From the NCBI GenBank assembly GCA_951804985.1, contig OX638132.1, positions 28,726,440 through 28,790,439 on the forward strand: a stretch of DNA of 64,000 nt, read 5' to 3'. Under the pieces are notes generated by a model, which was given only the letters and a program-made list of their open reading frames with translations, made no database searches and was not told the DNA's origin. Of this stretch, positions 1-12,126 are shown piece after piece. How positions within the stretch are numbered: the stretch's first letter is position 1; every line of letters begins with the position of its first letter. This DNA comes from Dryomyza anilis (lineage: Eukaryota > Arthropoda > Insecta > Diptera > Dryomyzidae). Position numbers and translations under genes: made by a program.

Positions 1-800
1 TCTACCTACGTCTCTTTTGTCGTCGTTTGAAGTATGTATAGGGTCATTTTAAACATACTGATGTTCGAAAAGAAACAAAAAATTAATTCAAATGTAAATA
101 AAGGTATTCTTGCAGCTCTCTCCTTGTATACAAAGTTAAGATTCGGTGATCGGCATTTTCTGCGTACGTGTCTTATGTTGTTCGTTGAGAAAACGTGTTC
201 GCGTCGGTAGTAATTTTGTTATTTGTAAATTAAATAAATATATAAATTGTGTTACAAAAAGTACAAATAGTAACAGAGTATAATGTAGTGCAGTATATAA
301 TTTCTGAAACTAATGTGAAAAAGTCACAAGTAAAAATCTGTGTTTTGATTTTGAAACAGTATTTGGCATGTTTTTTTACAAAAGCCTCCGTGAATTCCTT
401 GCCTACTCTATGTGCTGTGCTACGATCAACTGTAACTGTACCAAATATTAGGCGAGCCTGGATCGTCTGGTTTAGCGTCTGCTGGTGCAATTGTGCATTC
501 ATTGATGCTGTCACTTGTACTTGCAGTTTTAAACCAATTTAAAACCAATTTATATTCAGTTCGTTCAAAATCATGTTTTATTTTGAACATATTTATATTT
601 CGGTTCAAATATTTATTTTATTTGGATGTAGTAATTATTATGTTTCCATTAGAACATACTCTATTTTAAGGGACAACATTAAAATGTTTCCGTGATATTT
701 TAATGTAAGTCAGAGCTCATTACACTGTTCAATCCTCAATACAACCCTGTTTACAAATGATTTATCAGTCAATTATATATTATGTTTACATAAATTTTTG
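1..800 (+). repeat. Large repeat R1, copy 1 (cut by the window start)
   Basis: Matches the complement of 26045-26930 and 62755-63230, including GATGCTGTCACTTGTACTTG, ATGTTTYATTTTGAACATAT and GTAAGTCAGAGCTCATTACA. On the minus strand it holds a short open frame (MNAQLHQQTLNQ...VGKEFTEAFVK) whose counterpart is partly kept in copy 2. Compared with the other copies the centre (about 540-560) is shortened. Superfamily unknown. Confidence 0.8.
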
Positions 801-1032
801 GCAGGATCAAAGAAATTCGAACAATTTTTCGATATATTTCAAATTTTCGCCTGCGGCGCTTTTAACGAGGATCAAGGGAAATGTTATCATCTTAACATTA
901 TATTTTATTTTACAACAGAAGAACCAAATGTAAAAAACGAGCGATTTTTTTTTGTATGGTACACAATTGCGGCCCGCCTCATCTTTTGAGTTGCCAATGC
1001 GGCCCGTGATGCTAAATGAGTTTGACATGCCT
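801..1032. mobile_element. Possible hAT terminal fragment
   Basis: Ends with TGAGTTTGACATGCCTGG, whose complement (CAGGCATGTCAAACTCA) resembles hAT termini, next to two GCGGCCCG motifs as often seen at such ends. No partner terminus was found. Confidence 0.4.
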
Positions 1033-1050
1033 GGTGTAGAGTATAAAAAA

Positions 1051-1289
1051 ACAACTTTACATAACACTCATACGTCAATTATTTATAATGTAGCACAATT
1101 GCTACATTATAAATGATCTAATACGAAATTTGTCGAGCATGTATTGAAGAAAACATTGGCTACCGTGCGAACTAGGTCGGAATATTTCCCATTGGGATAA
1201 TATACTAAATTTTATTACAGAGTTATTTAAATGTCACATTTGGAGAACATTTTCTAAATAATTGACGTATGAGTGTTATGTAAAGTTGT
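1051..1289. mobile_element. Fold-back MITE with 35-bp perfect inverted ends
   Basis: Arms at 1051-1085 and 1255-1289 are exact reverse complements over 35 bp. A second hairpin (15-bp perfect stem, 1081-1095 with 1100-1114, CAAT loop) lies just inside the left arm. The right arm abuts a SINE fragment. No coding capacity. Confidence 0.75.
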
Positions 1290-1440
1290 CAATGGCAAAC
1301 CTACGAGAGTAAACATTGTCTATGAAAAGCGGATTCTTCATTAAACTGTAGGTCTCACCACTTTAAGTACAGATATAACACACACAGCTCAAATGGATTC
1401 CATACAGGACTGTAGCGCCAAACTTTTATTATTATTATTG
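1290..1440 (+). mobile_element. SINE fragment (tRNA-derived SINE, 3' half)
   Basis: Starts within the SINE body at AATGGCAAACCTACGAGAG and runs to GCCAAACTTTTATTATTATTATTG. The tRNA-like head is missing, being cut where the fold-back MITE ends. Confidence 0.75.
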
Positions 1441-1454
1441 TGTTATATACATTA

Positions 1455-2390
1455 ATAGGTGGACCCGTGCACGACTCTTGCAAAGATTTTGTGAATGCAA
1501 AGAATGGAGTGATTTTATTAATATAAAGAACATTTTTTATTATTTATTTTCGATAGTCTATTTGTGTTTGTTTGATGGGTTCTACTTTATGTCCCAAATT
1601 TAAAGTATATTTCGTGCAAAATTTTTTTGTTTTTGTGTATTTACTTTTTGCGTTTTTGCTTTTTTGTTCTGCTTCTGCGTTACTGCTTTTGATGCAGTAT
1701 TTATGCTTTTATTTTTTTGTATTTATGCTTTTTATTTGTGTCATTGCTTTTGTTTGTGTTTTAGAGTTTGTTTTTGTGTTTGTGCTATTGTTTTTATGTT
1801 TTTGTAGTTTGTGTTTTGATTTTTGCTTTAATTTTTCTTTTGTCTTTGTGTTTTTGCTTTTGATTTTGTGTTTTTGCATTTGATTTTGTGTTTTTGATTT
1901 TGTTTTTGTTTTTGTGTCTTGCTTTTGTTTTTGTGTTTTGCTTTTGTGGTGTTGCATTTGTGTTTTCTTTTGTATTTATGCTTTTGTTTTTTTTGTGATT
2001 ATGTGTTTTTGTTTTGTTTTTGTGGTTCTACTTTTGTTATTTGTATTTGCATTTGTTTTTGTATTACCATTTTTTGTTTTGTTTTGTTTTTAATTTTTTT
2101 TGTTTTTGTGTTTTTGTGTTACTGCCTTTGCTTTCGTTTTTGTGGTTGATTTTTGCTTTTGTGTTTTTTGTTTTTGTTTTTGCCTTTGTATTTTTTTTTT
2201 TAAGTTGAGATTTTTGTTTTATCTACAGGAGGTGCAACGCCCCTTTGTCAAGTCCCGCCCATATATAGCCTATGACACCCTCCGGTCTCCATAGTATCCT
2301 GGTGCAAAATTTCAAATTAAATCGGTTCAGCGGTTTAGACGTGATGCTGGAACAAACAGACAGACCGACAGACTGACTGACAGAAAGGTA
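1455..2390 (-). mobile_element. Helitron-like element, copy in minus orientation
   Basis: The complement of the 46.1-47.1 kb element. Its 3' end (GTGGACCCGTGCACGACTC) is at about 1461 and the segment with CGGTTTAGACGTGATGCTGG is at about 2330. The interior 1610-2215 is a degenerate TTTTTG/TTTTGTG low-complexity array. All long frames inside it are products of that array. Confidence 0.55.
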
Positions 2391-2780
2391 AAGATTTTGA
2401 AGTTTCCCACTTTACCCCAGGTTTTTTTTCAAGAGGTTCCAAATTAAGCTGTTTTGAAAAATCGCTCAAAAATCAATTAGAAGGCTTATTAATGGTATTC
2501 TGTTGATGCAGAAACCATTCAAAAAAAATTTAAAATTAAAATTTTTATTGAAAAAAATCAAAACGTGTCCCACTTTACCACAGACTCCCCTACATATTTT
2601 CTGTTATAACATATAACGCTATTTTCTCGAAATACTTACCGGAATCTTAACTTGAAAATGTTAGATTTTTGGTATGTTTATTTTTAGTTTTTATTATTGC
2701 CGCAACAATTTCCTTTAATTTTGAAGCGAATGCTAAAAATATTTGCATCTTCTTAAATCGGATTCATAATTACAATAGCT
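2391..2780. other. AT-rich spacer with a possible element end
   Basis: CTCCCCTACATA at about 2586 is identical to the right end of the 40.5-41.4 kb TIR element, so the terminus of a related element may lie here. Nothing else was recognised. Confidence 0.3.
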
Positions 2781-3240
2781 GTTTTGTGAGTTTTGTTACT
2801 CTAGCCTTTTAATGACTCCATAGCCGAGGGTGTCGAGTGCAGCTGATTTAAGTGCAGTGCAGGAGCAGCACAGTTTCTCGATGGCGCACTGCAGTCTATG
2901 AGGATGACGCTGCTCGAAGTTTTCATTGCTTCGAAATTGGGTGGTGAAGAGGTTGATGCTGCTGCGCGCTAGCTTCAACTACAGGTACTGTGTCCTGTAG
3001 TGCTCGCTGAGGTGGCTGGCGAAAAGTGCCTCCGGCTATATTCGACATCGCATGGACGACTAGTAGACTTAAAGACAATGAAGCGGCAACTAACAAAAAA
3101 AAAAAAGAGAGTAACAAAAACAAATAGAACAACAAGTACCTCAATAAAAATTATGGAAATGGTGCAGAAAAAATTTGCATTTAAATTGTTGAAACTCGTG
3201 AGTTTTTTGTTTGTTTGATTTTGTTCATATTTTCGGAAGG
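2781..3240. other. Low-repeat, GC-richer segment
   Basis: This sequence matches no other part of the window and has clearly higher GC, including GCTGCTGCGCGCTAGC. Minus-strand frames of 60 and 73 codons exist, the second starting with a hydrophobic stretch, but none has a recognisable domain or splice pattern. It may be an untranslated exon or a regulatory element. Confidence 0.25.
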
Positions 3241-4426
3241 AAGGTTGGTTTTAAATGGATTTTTACTTTAATCAACTATTTAATCGTTTAAAGGTTGCCT
3301 GCAAGCACTGGTAGATTGCAGTGACATGGTGTCTTTAGCTTTACTAAACTTGAAGCAAAGTTGAATATTCAATGCATTGTAACATTCCAATAATTTTATT
3401 TGATGGATTTATTTTAATTTCCCCTTTGATTTATATTTAAACTTTCAACACCGGCTTTATTAAAATCACAGCAGAAAATAATGTATTTAGGGATAACATA
3501 ACGACTGGTAATTTTTTATTTGATGACTTTTTCTAAACATAACGGGCTACCACCAGATCCGTGAATGTTAGTTTGCTTTCATCAGTTCAAAAAACATTGC
3601 TCTGAAGTCTAATTCTGGTGAATTTTTGTGAATTTAGATCTCATGTTCTGGTATCGCTTAGTATGCAATGGGTTTTCATCTTTGCTTTCTATCCTTGCTC
3701 AATTCTTAATTGACAGTCAAGTGCGAGACCCGTTTTCCGTGAATATTCTGAAATTCCTTTTATATTAAGCATGAATATAACCGTTTTCATAGTCTCATCA
3801 TATTGGAATTTACATTATCTAAACAATTAACGATTCTGATCAGAGCTACTTTTAATACTCATGACAAATTTACAATGACAGGAGTCTAATCAGAAAAACC
3901 TTTAATGTTCTTTTTTATAAAAATTAGAAACTATCAGCAGACTTACCATACCATTGTTATGAATATATTTTCCTAAAATGTCAGTATAAAATTCATTTCA
4001 TTGTTTTATTTTAATTATTATTAATCACTTGTACATCTGTATTTCAAACGAACGAAAAAATAAGCGAACACAAGACGTGTAAATTATATAATTATATTAT
4101 TTGAATTTTTTTATATTACTGACTCTTTTTGTATTTTGAAACGAAAGTTTTAAAAATCAAGTACCATGAAATCAACATTGTGTGACGAAATATTTTTGTT
4201 TCGAAATACAGAAGTGCTATTAGACTTTCTATAAATTCAGAATATAATAGACGTTATTTTCGTATAAGACTTTTTTTGTCAAAATACAGAAAGTGGGTAT
4301 TAATCAAATACTATTAATTTTGAATATTTGTTGATTTTAGACGACCTGTCATTAATAAAAAGTTCTTTGCTTATTCTCCGAGTACTGCTGTTTGATTTGT
4401 CATGAATCGAACTTGGAAGTTTAATA
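3241..4426. pseudogene. AT-rich spacer with a possible Tc1-like transposase remnant
   Basis: On the minus strand about 3530-3720, interrupted frames read TDESKLTF and nearby VVARYV, reminiscent of the FSDESKF...YVRR region of Tc1-like transposases. The frames are broken by stops. The rest is featureless AT-rich DNA. Confidence 0.25.
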
Positions 4427-4680
4427 ATAATAATAATTGTTTGGCACTACAGTCTTATAAGAACTTGGGCCGAGCTCTCTCACCATTTTGAGCTGTGCGT
4501 GTTATATTTGTACTCAAAGTGGTGGGTCCTACAGTTTAATGCCGAATCCGAACAGCAGGTGAGAGCTTTTCATAGGCAATGTTTTACTCTCGTAGGTTTG
4601 CTATTTACTGCCAAGAGGTACCGCGGTATAGAAAAATCTGTTTATGAAAAGATGTTGTTAGCCCCAGTCCACTCGGATGT
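4427..4680 (-). mobile_element. SINE copy lacking its tRNA head
   Basis: The (TAA)n tail and GGCACTACAGTCTTATAAGA begin at 4427 and the body runs to TTAGCCCCAGTCCA. The B and A boxes that should follow are absent. Confidence 0.8.
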
Positions 4681-5585
4681 TTACACACACCAAAATAATC
4701 GTCTATAATATCAAATATACTAAATATTCTTATAAAATATTATATTTAATGTTGTTTGTTTTTAATCGACCTTAAATTATTCAATGTACCATTATTTTTT
4801 GAACCAGTGCAAAATACATATTGCAGTTGTTAGTTTTGCATTGAATAAAATGCTTCTGAAGAATCTTTATTGTGCATTCTTTTTACTCTTGGTTAAGGTT
4901 CGTTTCTCCGTTTTCTTCTGCAATACAGATCTTCTCTCCGGTGAAGTAAAAATTTGGCTTTTCATTGGTTTGTGGCTAAGATTTGTTTTTTTCTTGGATA
5001 AACCAATTTAATAAATCATATAACACAATATATTTACTAAAATTACAACAAATTTGATCATAACTTAGCATCATTTTAACAATGTTAAATTATTTGCAAA
5101 ACAATATCAAAAGATATACAAATATACTTTCCAAATTAAAAACGACAAAAATTCGCACTTTTTGATATCAAACACCAGCACTCTAAGAACCTTTCAAACA
5201 TTTTTTTGGTTTCTTATTCTCGAAATGCAATAAAATGTATTAATTTGATTATAACAAAAGATGAACAAGTTGATGACATATTAGGAAGCCTATTTATTTA
5301 TTTTGTAATTAGTTTTTAGTCTTTTATTAATGAAAATTATGAATTTTATCATTTTCATAAAAAAATAATTAATTCATCATATGGAATACAGGTCGTACAA
5401 GTAATATTTGTAATATATGATTAACCCGAATTCTCTTGATTTTTTTCAAATTACAAGTACAACATTTTTGACTTACTAATTAGGAGACAAGTATTCCGAA
5501 TAAGGCTTTTATTTTTGTATTGAGTGTAGGGATATGTCAGTACAAGGTTTGAAAATACGGTAAAACCGAAAAAACACAAACAAAA
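4681..5585. other. AT-rich spacer
   Basis: No gene, repeat or RNA was recognised. The 75-codon frame at 4784-5011 is unsupported. Confidence 0.4.
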
Positions 5586-6276
5586 ACCAGTTGGGAAGGT
5601 TAGATCACATGGGAAATTTTAAAGTAGGTGTTATTATGATAGTTAGGACTATCAAAATTATAGTCGGTCTAAGCCGACTATAAATACCCTACACATATGT
5701 GTGGTTACCATTCCATTGGTATATAGGTCACCAGGGTATACGAATCCTGAAAATAACTACAAACTTTCGATCGCTGAAGAATTTCCATTCATTTGATACC
5801 CATATTTACATATGGTTAGGTGTACCGAATTTCGATTTTATTTTGGGAACCACAAGTTGTTTCGCCGGAAAACATTATTTTCATGTGTTTGAGCATGATG
5901 TCAATATATATTTGACCAAAAAAGTTTACCTAAGCACGTATACAGTAAAATTGATCTTTATATGTAAATTTTATATGAGGTATTTGAACATAAGTGGTCG
6001 GTTCTCAGGTCACAATAGATCGATCATGCCAATTTTCTTGCTCAGACAGCTTAGGTAATCTAAATCTAAAGTTTCATTGCTCTAGCTCTTTTACTTTTTC
6101 CGTAATCGTGATTTCAACAGACAGACAGAAGGACAGACGGACATCGCAAAATAGACTCAGGAGGTCATGCTGATCAAGAATATATATACTTTTCCATATC
6201 GGAGATGCTTTCTTCAGGGTGTTACAAACGGCGTACCAAACTGAATATACTCTTTCACTCTTAGTGTAGGGTATAA
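5586..6276 (+). mobile_element. Mini-me-like GACA-core repeat, full-length copy
   Basis: Runs from ACCAGTTGGGAAGGTTAGAT to AGTGTAGGGTATAAAT. It contains the hairpin ATAGTCGG-TCTAAG-CCGACTAT followed by AAATACCCTACAC, a short GACAGACAGA tract and GTCATGCTGATCAAGAATAT. The inverted pair ATACCCTACAC/GTGTAGGGTAT marks the two sides. Noncoding. Confidence 0.85.
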
Positions 6277-7340
6277 ATATACAGGGCGGTCAGCTTTGGG
6301 GTGCAAATATTTTAGGGACTGATTCCTGGGTTTATTTCATGAAAAAAAATTGTTCTAGAGTTAGAGTCTATTTGAAACACCCAATGATATACAGGGTGTT
6401 TTCAAAATGTTCTTTAGAAAAATTGACACAAATAAATTACCGTAACAAATCAGAATAATTTTGATTTAAATACACTCAAAATAAAAAGTCTGTAACAGTA
6501 GCAAAAAAGGTTGCCAATATAGCAAAAATGTTTGCTGAAAAGAGGAAAGCGTCGGATTCTGGACAATTTTAGCTATTATAATTTCTTTTTTGCTGTTAAC
6601 TCCAATTCATAAAAAATGAAAATATAAAAATATATTTTTTTTTTTGTATTTTAATATTTTTTTTAATTCTGATATACTTTTTTCATTTTTATATTATTAT
6701 TTTTTATTATATTTATTTTATTTATCTTACTTTTATATTTTACCTTTATTTCACTGTTGCATGCGTGCATTATTATTACCTATAAGAAATAACTCTTTTA
6801 AAAAAACATGTTGTCGAATAAGAGTCTACGAATTATAGACACATTTAGCTGTCTCGTGACTATGGCGCCATCTTAGCTACACTAGTAATATGCACACTAG
6901 CACGATCTTATTCACTAGCAGAACTAAGATTCCCAGCAAACAGTTCGCTATTGCAGATAAAAGTATGCTGTAAATGCAAATTAAAGTGTGCTAAAATTTA
7001 GCAGTCAGAGTTTGCTATTAATAGCAGACTTTTTATTTTGAGTGTAGTGCTTAGCTCGTAGTATAGACAACATATTCCGCTACAAAATACAGAAAAAATA
7101 GTTTGGACAAAACACATGACCGTTATTGGCTTCTTTTCTTTATCGTTCAGTGGAAAATCACTAAGTCCCATATCAACAGTAACAGTGCTCCAGTTTATCC
7201 AAATAATTGCATCGGATTTCAGATTACAATCCAAAATAATTAATTAAAATCCGACCATTTTTGTGGACTCGGCACGGTTTTATTCAGATTTCGACGATTG
7301 CCGTTCATTGAAAAATCTCTAAGACCTTTATTAATTTGAC
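6277..7340 (-). repeat. Repeat R2, copy interrupted by a MITE
   Basis: 6420-6470 plus 7047-7340 is the complement of 11690-12005 (ATAACGGTCATGTGTTTTGT, TCCGATGCAATTA, ACGGCAATCGTCGAAATCTG). The left part also carries a TATACAGGGTGTTTTCAAAA module shared with 39.85 kb. The motif CGTTCAGTGAAAAWTCWCTAAG recurs inside and at the ends of R2. Confidence 0.7.
6473..7044. mobile_element. TA-flanked MITE, termini CACTCAAAATAAAAAGTCTG
   Basis: Perfect 20-bp inverted ends with TA on both sides (6471-6472 and 7045-7046). The R2 copy at 11.97 kb preserves the uninterrupted target, confirming both ends and the duplication. Interior noncoding. Confidence 0.88.
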
Positions 7341-7670
7341 CTATTTTTTACGCCACGATTATGATAATATTATAGTATTTTTTGATAAGGAATGTGTAGA
7401 TCTTCTTCTATAGTTTAAGTCCAAAATAGCTTTGATCGGCCCCTTTTTAAGGGCTAATTGTGGACTTGAGTACTTTTCACTGAACTGAATTTTTATATAT
7501 TTGGAGTTAGTGATTTTTCATTTTGAATATATTCGGATTGGTAAGATGAAGGAATCCGAGGACTTTTCCAACATAAAGATGAGTACGTTTTTATTATAGT
7601 TAGTGGTATACTTATCTCGATATTTCCGATAAATGGACTAACGACTTTTCACTGAACGACGACGATATGT
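7341..7670. repeat. R2-related segment
   Basis: Contains two inverted copies of the CTTTTCACTGAAC motif (about 7475 and 7645), the second followed by GACGACGA as at the R2 right end near 12.06 kb. No coding signal. Confidence 0.4.
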
Positions 7671-7976
7671 TCTTGATCCTGAGTCGATTTAGCGATGTCC
7701 GCTAGATTAATGAGACTTCTAATTTATACTACTTGTATACGTACGCAGTCTGAACAAGAAAATTGGCATGATCGGTCCATTGTGACCTGCGAACCAACCA
7801 CTTATGTTCAAATAGCTGATATAAAACTAACATCTACAGGTGAATTTTACTTTATACCGGCTTAAGTAAACTTTTTCGGTCAAATATATATTGACTTAAT
7901 GTTCAAATATATAAAAATAATTCGTAAGAGTAAGGTGACTTATGCACCACTTTAAATGTTAACCGCACATATGGGC
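7671..7976 (-). mobile_element. Mini-me-like repeat, diverged fragment
   Basis: TCTTGATCCTGAGTCGATTT, GATCGGTCCATTGTGACC and GGTCAAATATATATTGAC follow the family in reverse orientation. The GACA tract and both ends are missing. Confidence 0.7.
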
Positions 7977-8780
7977 ATTTCCTGGGGTTCCGGACGGGAC
8001 ATTCGTACGCTTAAAATTTTAATATCTCGAAGGAAAATTAATGAATTTTCTTAATTTATTTTTGTGCATGTTGTATTTAAATAGGACTTAATATCTGCAA
8101 AATTATAGAATTCTATACGGTAGATCAAAAGATATAAATAAAATAGTGGGCGTTCCGGACGGGACAAAAATGGAAATAAATATCGAGGTTCATATGGATA
8201 TTCCAAAAAGTCAGCAAATTTTGCGTACAAGTGATTTTTGTTTGAAATATTTTTAAAATTAGTTGAAATCATGTGCTTTTTTTGTATATTTACACTTTGT
8301 TCCTAAATTTTATAGTTTTTTAATAATAAATCATAGAAAAATTCCGGACGGGACAAAAAATTCCTTATTGAAATTATCAGTACGATTTTTATTCTAATAA
8401 TACTTTTTTTCATACAATATATTTTTTTGAATTATCTCTAAAGATAGCTTAGACAATTTTATTTATTTTTGTATATATACACTTTGTTCCTAAAGTTTAC
8501 AGTTATTTTGTAATAAATCGCAGCATAATTTCGGACGTTTCGTATGGAAATTTGCACTACGATTTTTAGCTAAACATAATTTTGTATATGACAATATCAA
8601 TAATCATTATTACGAAATGAAAATTGATATACTATTCAAATTTCCAGATGTTTTTTTAAGTTTTTAATTTTTTTTTTTACTTTTTTTGAAATTAATTTTT
8701 TTTTTGATATTTTTTATACTGTAAAAGTAACGTACTTTGGTAATCAAAGTTTCGGACGGGACAGATTTCAATTAGCTGTC
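7977..8780. repeat. Repeat R3, copy 1 (GGACGGGACA family)
   Basis: TTCCTGGGGTTCC, ATTCGTACGCTTAAAA and at least four CGGACGGGACA-type motifs. 8290-8680 is collinear with 19195-19560 (TATACACTTTGTTCCTAAAG, AATAATCATTATTACGAAAT). No open frame of note. Confidence 0.65.
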
Positions 8781-9379
8781 AAAAATTTTCTAGAATTACT
8801 ATGAAAATAATGTTTACATTTTTGGAAATGCCGAGAAAATTCTCCTTTAGAAACAGTGGATTCAACTCTTTAAGAAATTTCATTTCAAATTTTCAAAATT
8901 TGCCGTATGACCTAACCCCTCTTACTGTTTTAAATGTTGCTTCCCTTTAAGACACTATCATTTAAAAATGAGACAGTGGAGTAACATTTTCACAAGTGTG
9001 ACGATATGGCCGCCTAAATTTGATTCGGGTTAAGTATTTGCTCAATTTTATTACATCCTGTATTTTTAACACAAATTGCAAACTTTTATAACTAATAAAA
9101 TATTCAATAAAATAAAATAAAATGTACCACAAAAATGTGTAGGTTTTATTGAATTCTGTGCCGCACTCAACAGGTGGCGCTTGCGGCAAAAAGTTAAATG
9201 CAAACTTAATTTCATTGACTTGCACAAAACGTTGTGCTAATAAAATAATAATAATAAAAATATAAAAGAAAAAATAATAAAAAATAGGCCATCAACTTTA
9301 TTTACGTAAAAAGGCTTGGAATTGTATTGGTTTTTTTTCCACATGTTAAATATTATTTATTTCGTTTAACTTTTGCATA
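8781..9379. other. AT-rich spacer
   Basis: No recognisable gene or repeat. Confidence 0.4.
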
Positions 9380-10690
9380 TTTCATTGCAATTGTTGTTGT
9401 GTTTTACATATGTGAAGTCGGCTTCCTTCCTGCAGGCTACGGGCTCCATACGGCCTGCCATGGGTCTGCTTAGAACTGGACCGATTGTGCGTTGAGTCTA
9501 CGCATGACACGCCAATTTCATTCATAGATAATGCCACGTCCTGTCGCATGCCGCCTGCATACAAGAGTGACGGAAACTGCCGCCCAGCAACAGCTAGGCG
9601 TCAACAGCAACACCATCGTCTGTCGCCACCTGCTGCTGCTGCTTTTCAAATAATATAAAAAAAAAAAAACAAACAAGAAAAACAATAAACGCTGCATATT
9701 TTTGGGCGCATTCATTGCTACGTGTCATCGTGCGTTTGTCGTCGTCGTCGTCGTCGCAAACACGAACCGAGCGCCTCGACGTAATGTGTTCGTGATACGT
9801 TGTTCGTCTCGTGCATCGTCTCTATTCGTTGTTCGTCGTTGTAGCTGTAGTCGTAGGCTCCGGCGCAAGTGGCATCAGTTGTTGCATATTTTGCGGATAT
9901 TTAACATCCAGCTTGGCGTGATCTAGCGCTCAGTTGTTGCATACTTCTCGGCGCATTAACACTGTCTGCAAAACAAATCGTTAACGAGTTTTAAAATTGA
10001 ACGAGCATAGACTGCTAAATTTGTGCATATTAATTGTAGACCTTTGGAAGGTTTTACGCTTTTTAAAGTTTGTGAATATTTCAAAAAGTGCTTTTTATAA
10101 TTGAATTCATGAGTGGTCATTAAATCTAAAACAAATCGAAATATATTATACAAAAAACAGAGTTTTAAAGGTTTGTATTTAAATCATACTTTTTTGTCAA
10201 ATTTAAAAATACTTTTATTGTTTTATATATTAAAGTGCATAAAAATTAGGAAAATACATTTTAATTAAATTCAATAATCCATGTCCATTGAAGTGAAAAT
10301 ATTGTTTCATTTAACTTTAAAATATAATTAAACTTAAAAAAAAGTCAAATTCAATTTTATTTATTTGTAGTAAACCTTTTCTTTATTAACTAAAACTTTA
10401 ACTTGTCGATATTTCAAGTTTAATTTTTTCTGTAAAATATATATTTTTGTGATGAATTTGAGTTTTAAGTTGCGTTCGTTGCATCAAATGGTGTTTAAAA
10501 TTGCAGCCACGCATAAGAAAGATTAACCTTTGTGAATTTACATGAACACAAAGCAATAAATTTGAAATTTTAGCCAAAAGTGATATTTTGTGAAATTCCC
10601 GAGTGAAAGTTTAGTTCAGGATAAGAAAAGTACCTGTTCAGAATTTCCTGAAAATGAATCAGGTTGGAATCAGGTATTGTTATAAGGGAC
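9380..10690 (+). other. Low-repeat segment, possible 5' UTR or first exon of an unseen gene
   Basis: 9700-9960 is GC-richer with (GTC)n tracts typical of fly leader exons. At 10653 a short frame (ATGAATCAGGTTGGAATCAG) is followed at once by GTATTG, which could be a splice donor. No downstream exon is recognisable and no core promoter is clear, so this remains a guess. 9380-9640 is also GC-richer but without a coding signature. Confidence 0.22.
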
Positions 10691-11132
10691 TCTAAATTTA
10701 AATAAAACTATGTGTTTTTTCAATGAATTTAATATATTTATTTGTGTAAATATAACATAAACTCTAGGGTACTCTGTAAAAACAAAAAGCATTTATTTTT
10801 CAAAACCGTAACACCCTTTTAACACTCTCGTGTCGAGAAACTGTAAATGTTATGTTTTCAGATTTTTAAAACGGAATTTAGAGGTGGCCAAAGTAGCGTT
10901 TCTGGTGTTTACAGATGTTTGATAATATTTGGTATTTTATTTTATTTAATATAATATTTTTCTTCATATTTACTGCTGCAAATCAATTATAACAATGTTG
11001 TATTAATGTCGAAAATAATAAAGAATAATGAAAAAATGTTAAGGGCCTTCAGAATCGTAACTTTGTGACATTTATTAAAAAGTCTGCTTTAAATTCGCAA
11101 GACTGTATTTTTTAAAATAATTCTTAATATTG
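10691..11132. other. AT-rich spacer
   Basis: Nothing recognised. Confidence 0.4.
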
Positions 11133-12064
11133 TCGTCGTTCAGTGAAAGGTTCATAATTCCATTTTCGAAAATATCGAGAATAGCCGGCCTCAGCAGTCC
11201 AGAGGTAGCGCGCTGGACTTGCATTCTGAAGGTCTCGGGTTCGAATCCCGGCTTGGGCATGGGCGCTCGTGGTGATATTAACCACAAACTTGTAGGGAAT
11301 ATATTTTAGAGTACAATGGCTATAGTCTGTCTGAGTGCTGTGGATCTTAGTAGATATTCCAAAAAAAAAAAAAAAAAATGCAACTATAATAAAAAAAAAT
11401 AAGAAATAATTTTTTTTTTTTAATATAAAACGTTTTTAATGTGAACTTTACGGATCCAATACCGCCCCACGTTTCATTTCAAAATATACTTTAAATTCAC
11501 CTTAAAAACGTTTTTTTATAAAAAAATGTTTTTTATTTCATATTTTTATTTGTCTTATTGTTTTGTGTCAGTTAGATTTTCGTCTTACAAAATTCGAAAG
11601 GCCTTATATTAATAAAGTGAAAAATATGCATTGAAATATGCGGTGGTTTTAATATGGAATATAATCGCTGCGTAAAAAATAAGTCAAATTTATAAAGGTC
11701 TTAAAGAATTTTCACTCAACGGCAATCGTCGAAATCTGAATAAAATGGTCGGATTTTCACGATTTTTGGATTATATTATGCAGTTCTTTCATCTTCAATG
11801 CAAACTGAAATCCGATGCAATTAGTTCGATAAACTGGAGCACTGTTACTGTTTATATGGGACTGAACGATAAAGAAAAGAAGCCAATAACGGTCATGTGT
11901 TTTGTCCAAACTATATTTTTTTTGCATTTTGTAGCGGAATGTGTTGTCTATACTACAAGCTTAGCACTATTTGAATCCAAAAATATTCTGATTTGTTACG
12001 GTAATTCATATCTTTATCTCAATACTAAATTTTTGGACTTAGTGACTTTTCACTGAACGACGAA
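11133..12064 (+). repeat. Repeat R2 with inverted termini TCGTCGTTCAGTGAAA
   Basis: The left end TCGTCGTTCAGTGAAAGG is mirrored at the right by CTTTTCACTGAACGACGA. 11690-12005 matches the 6.4-7.3 kb copy in reverse and keeps a partly similar reading frame (NWSTVTV, KKPITVMCFVQTIF). A different SINE is nested at 11182. No intact transposase. Confidence 0.6.
11182..11378 (+). mobile_element. Second SINE family: tRNA-Ala-like head with poly(A) tail
   Basis: CCAGAGGTAGCGCG (A-box region), a possible TGC anticodon loop and GGTTCGAATCC (perfect B box) are followed by a body of about 120 bp and A18. The acceptor arm does not pair, so this is not a functional tRNA. Only one copy was seen here. Confidence 0.6.
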
Positions 12065-12126
12065 GATATAAGGAAATATCTTAAAAGATATTGGCAACAA
12101 ATGCCAAATAAATATAAAAATCGTGT

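Noticed and set aside
1572..1883. 103-codon phenylalanine/valine/cysteine-rich frame
   Set aside because: It is translated TTTTTGTG low-complexity sequence inside a Helitron-like repeat, and the overlapping frames on both strands are equally open.
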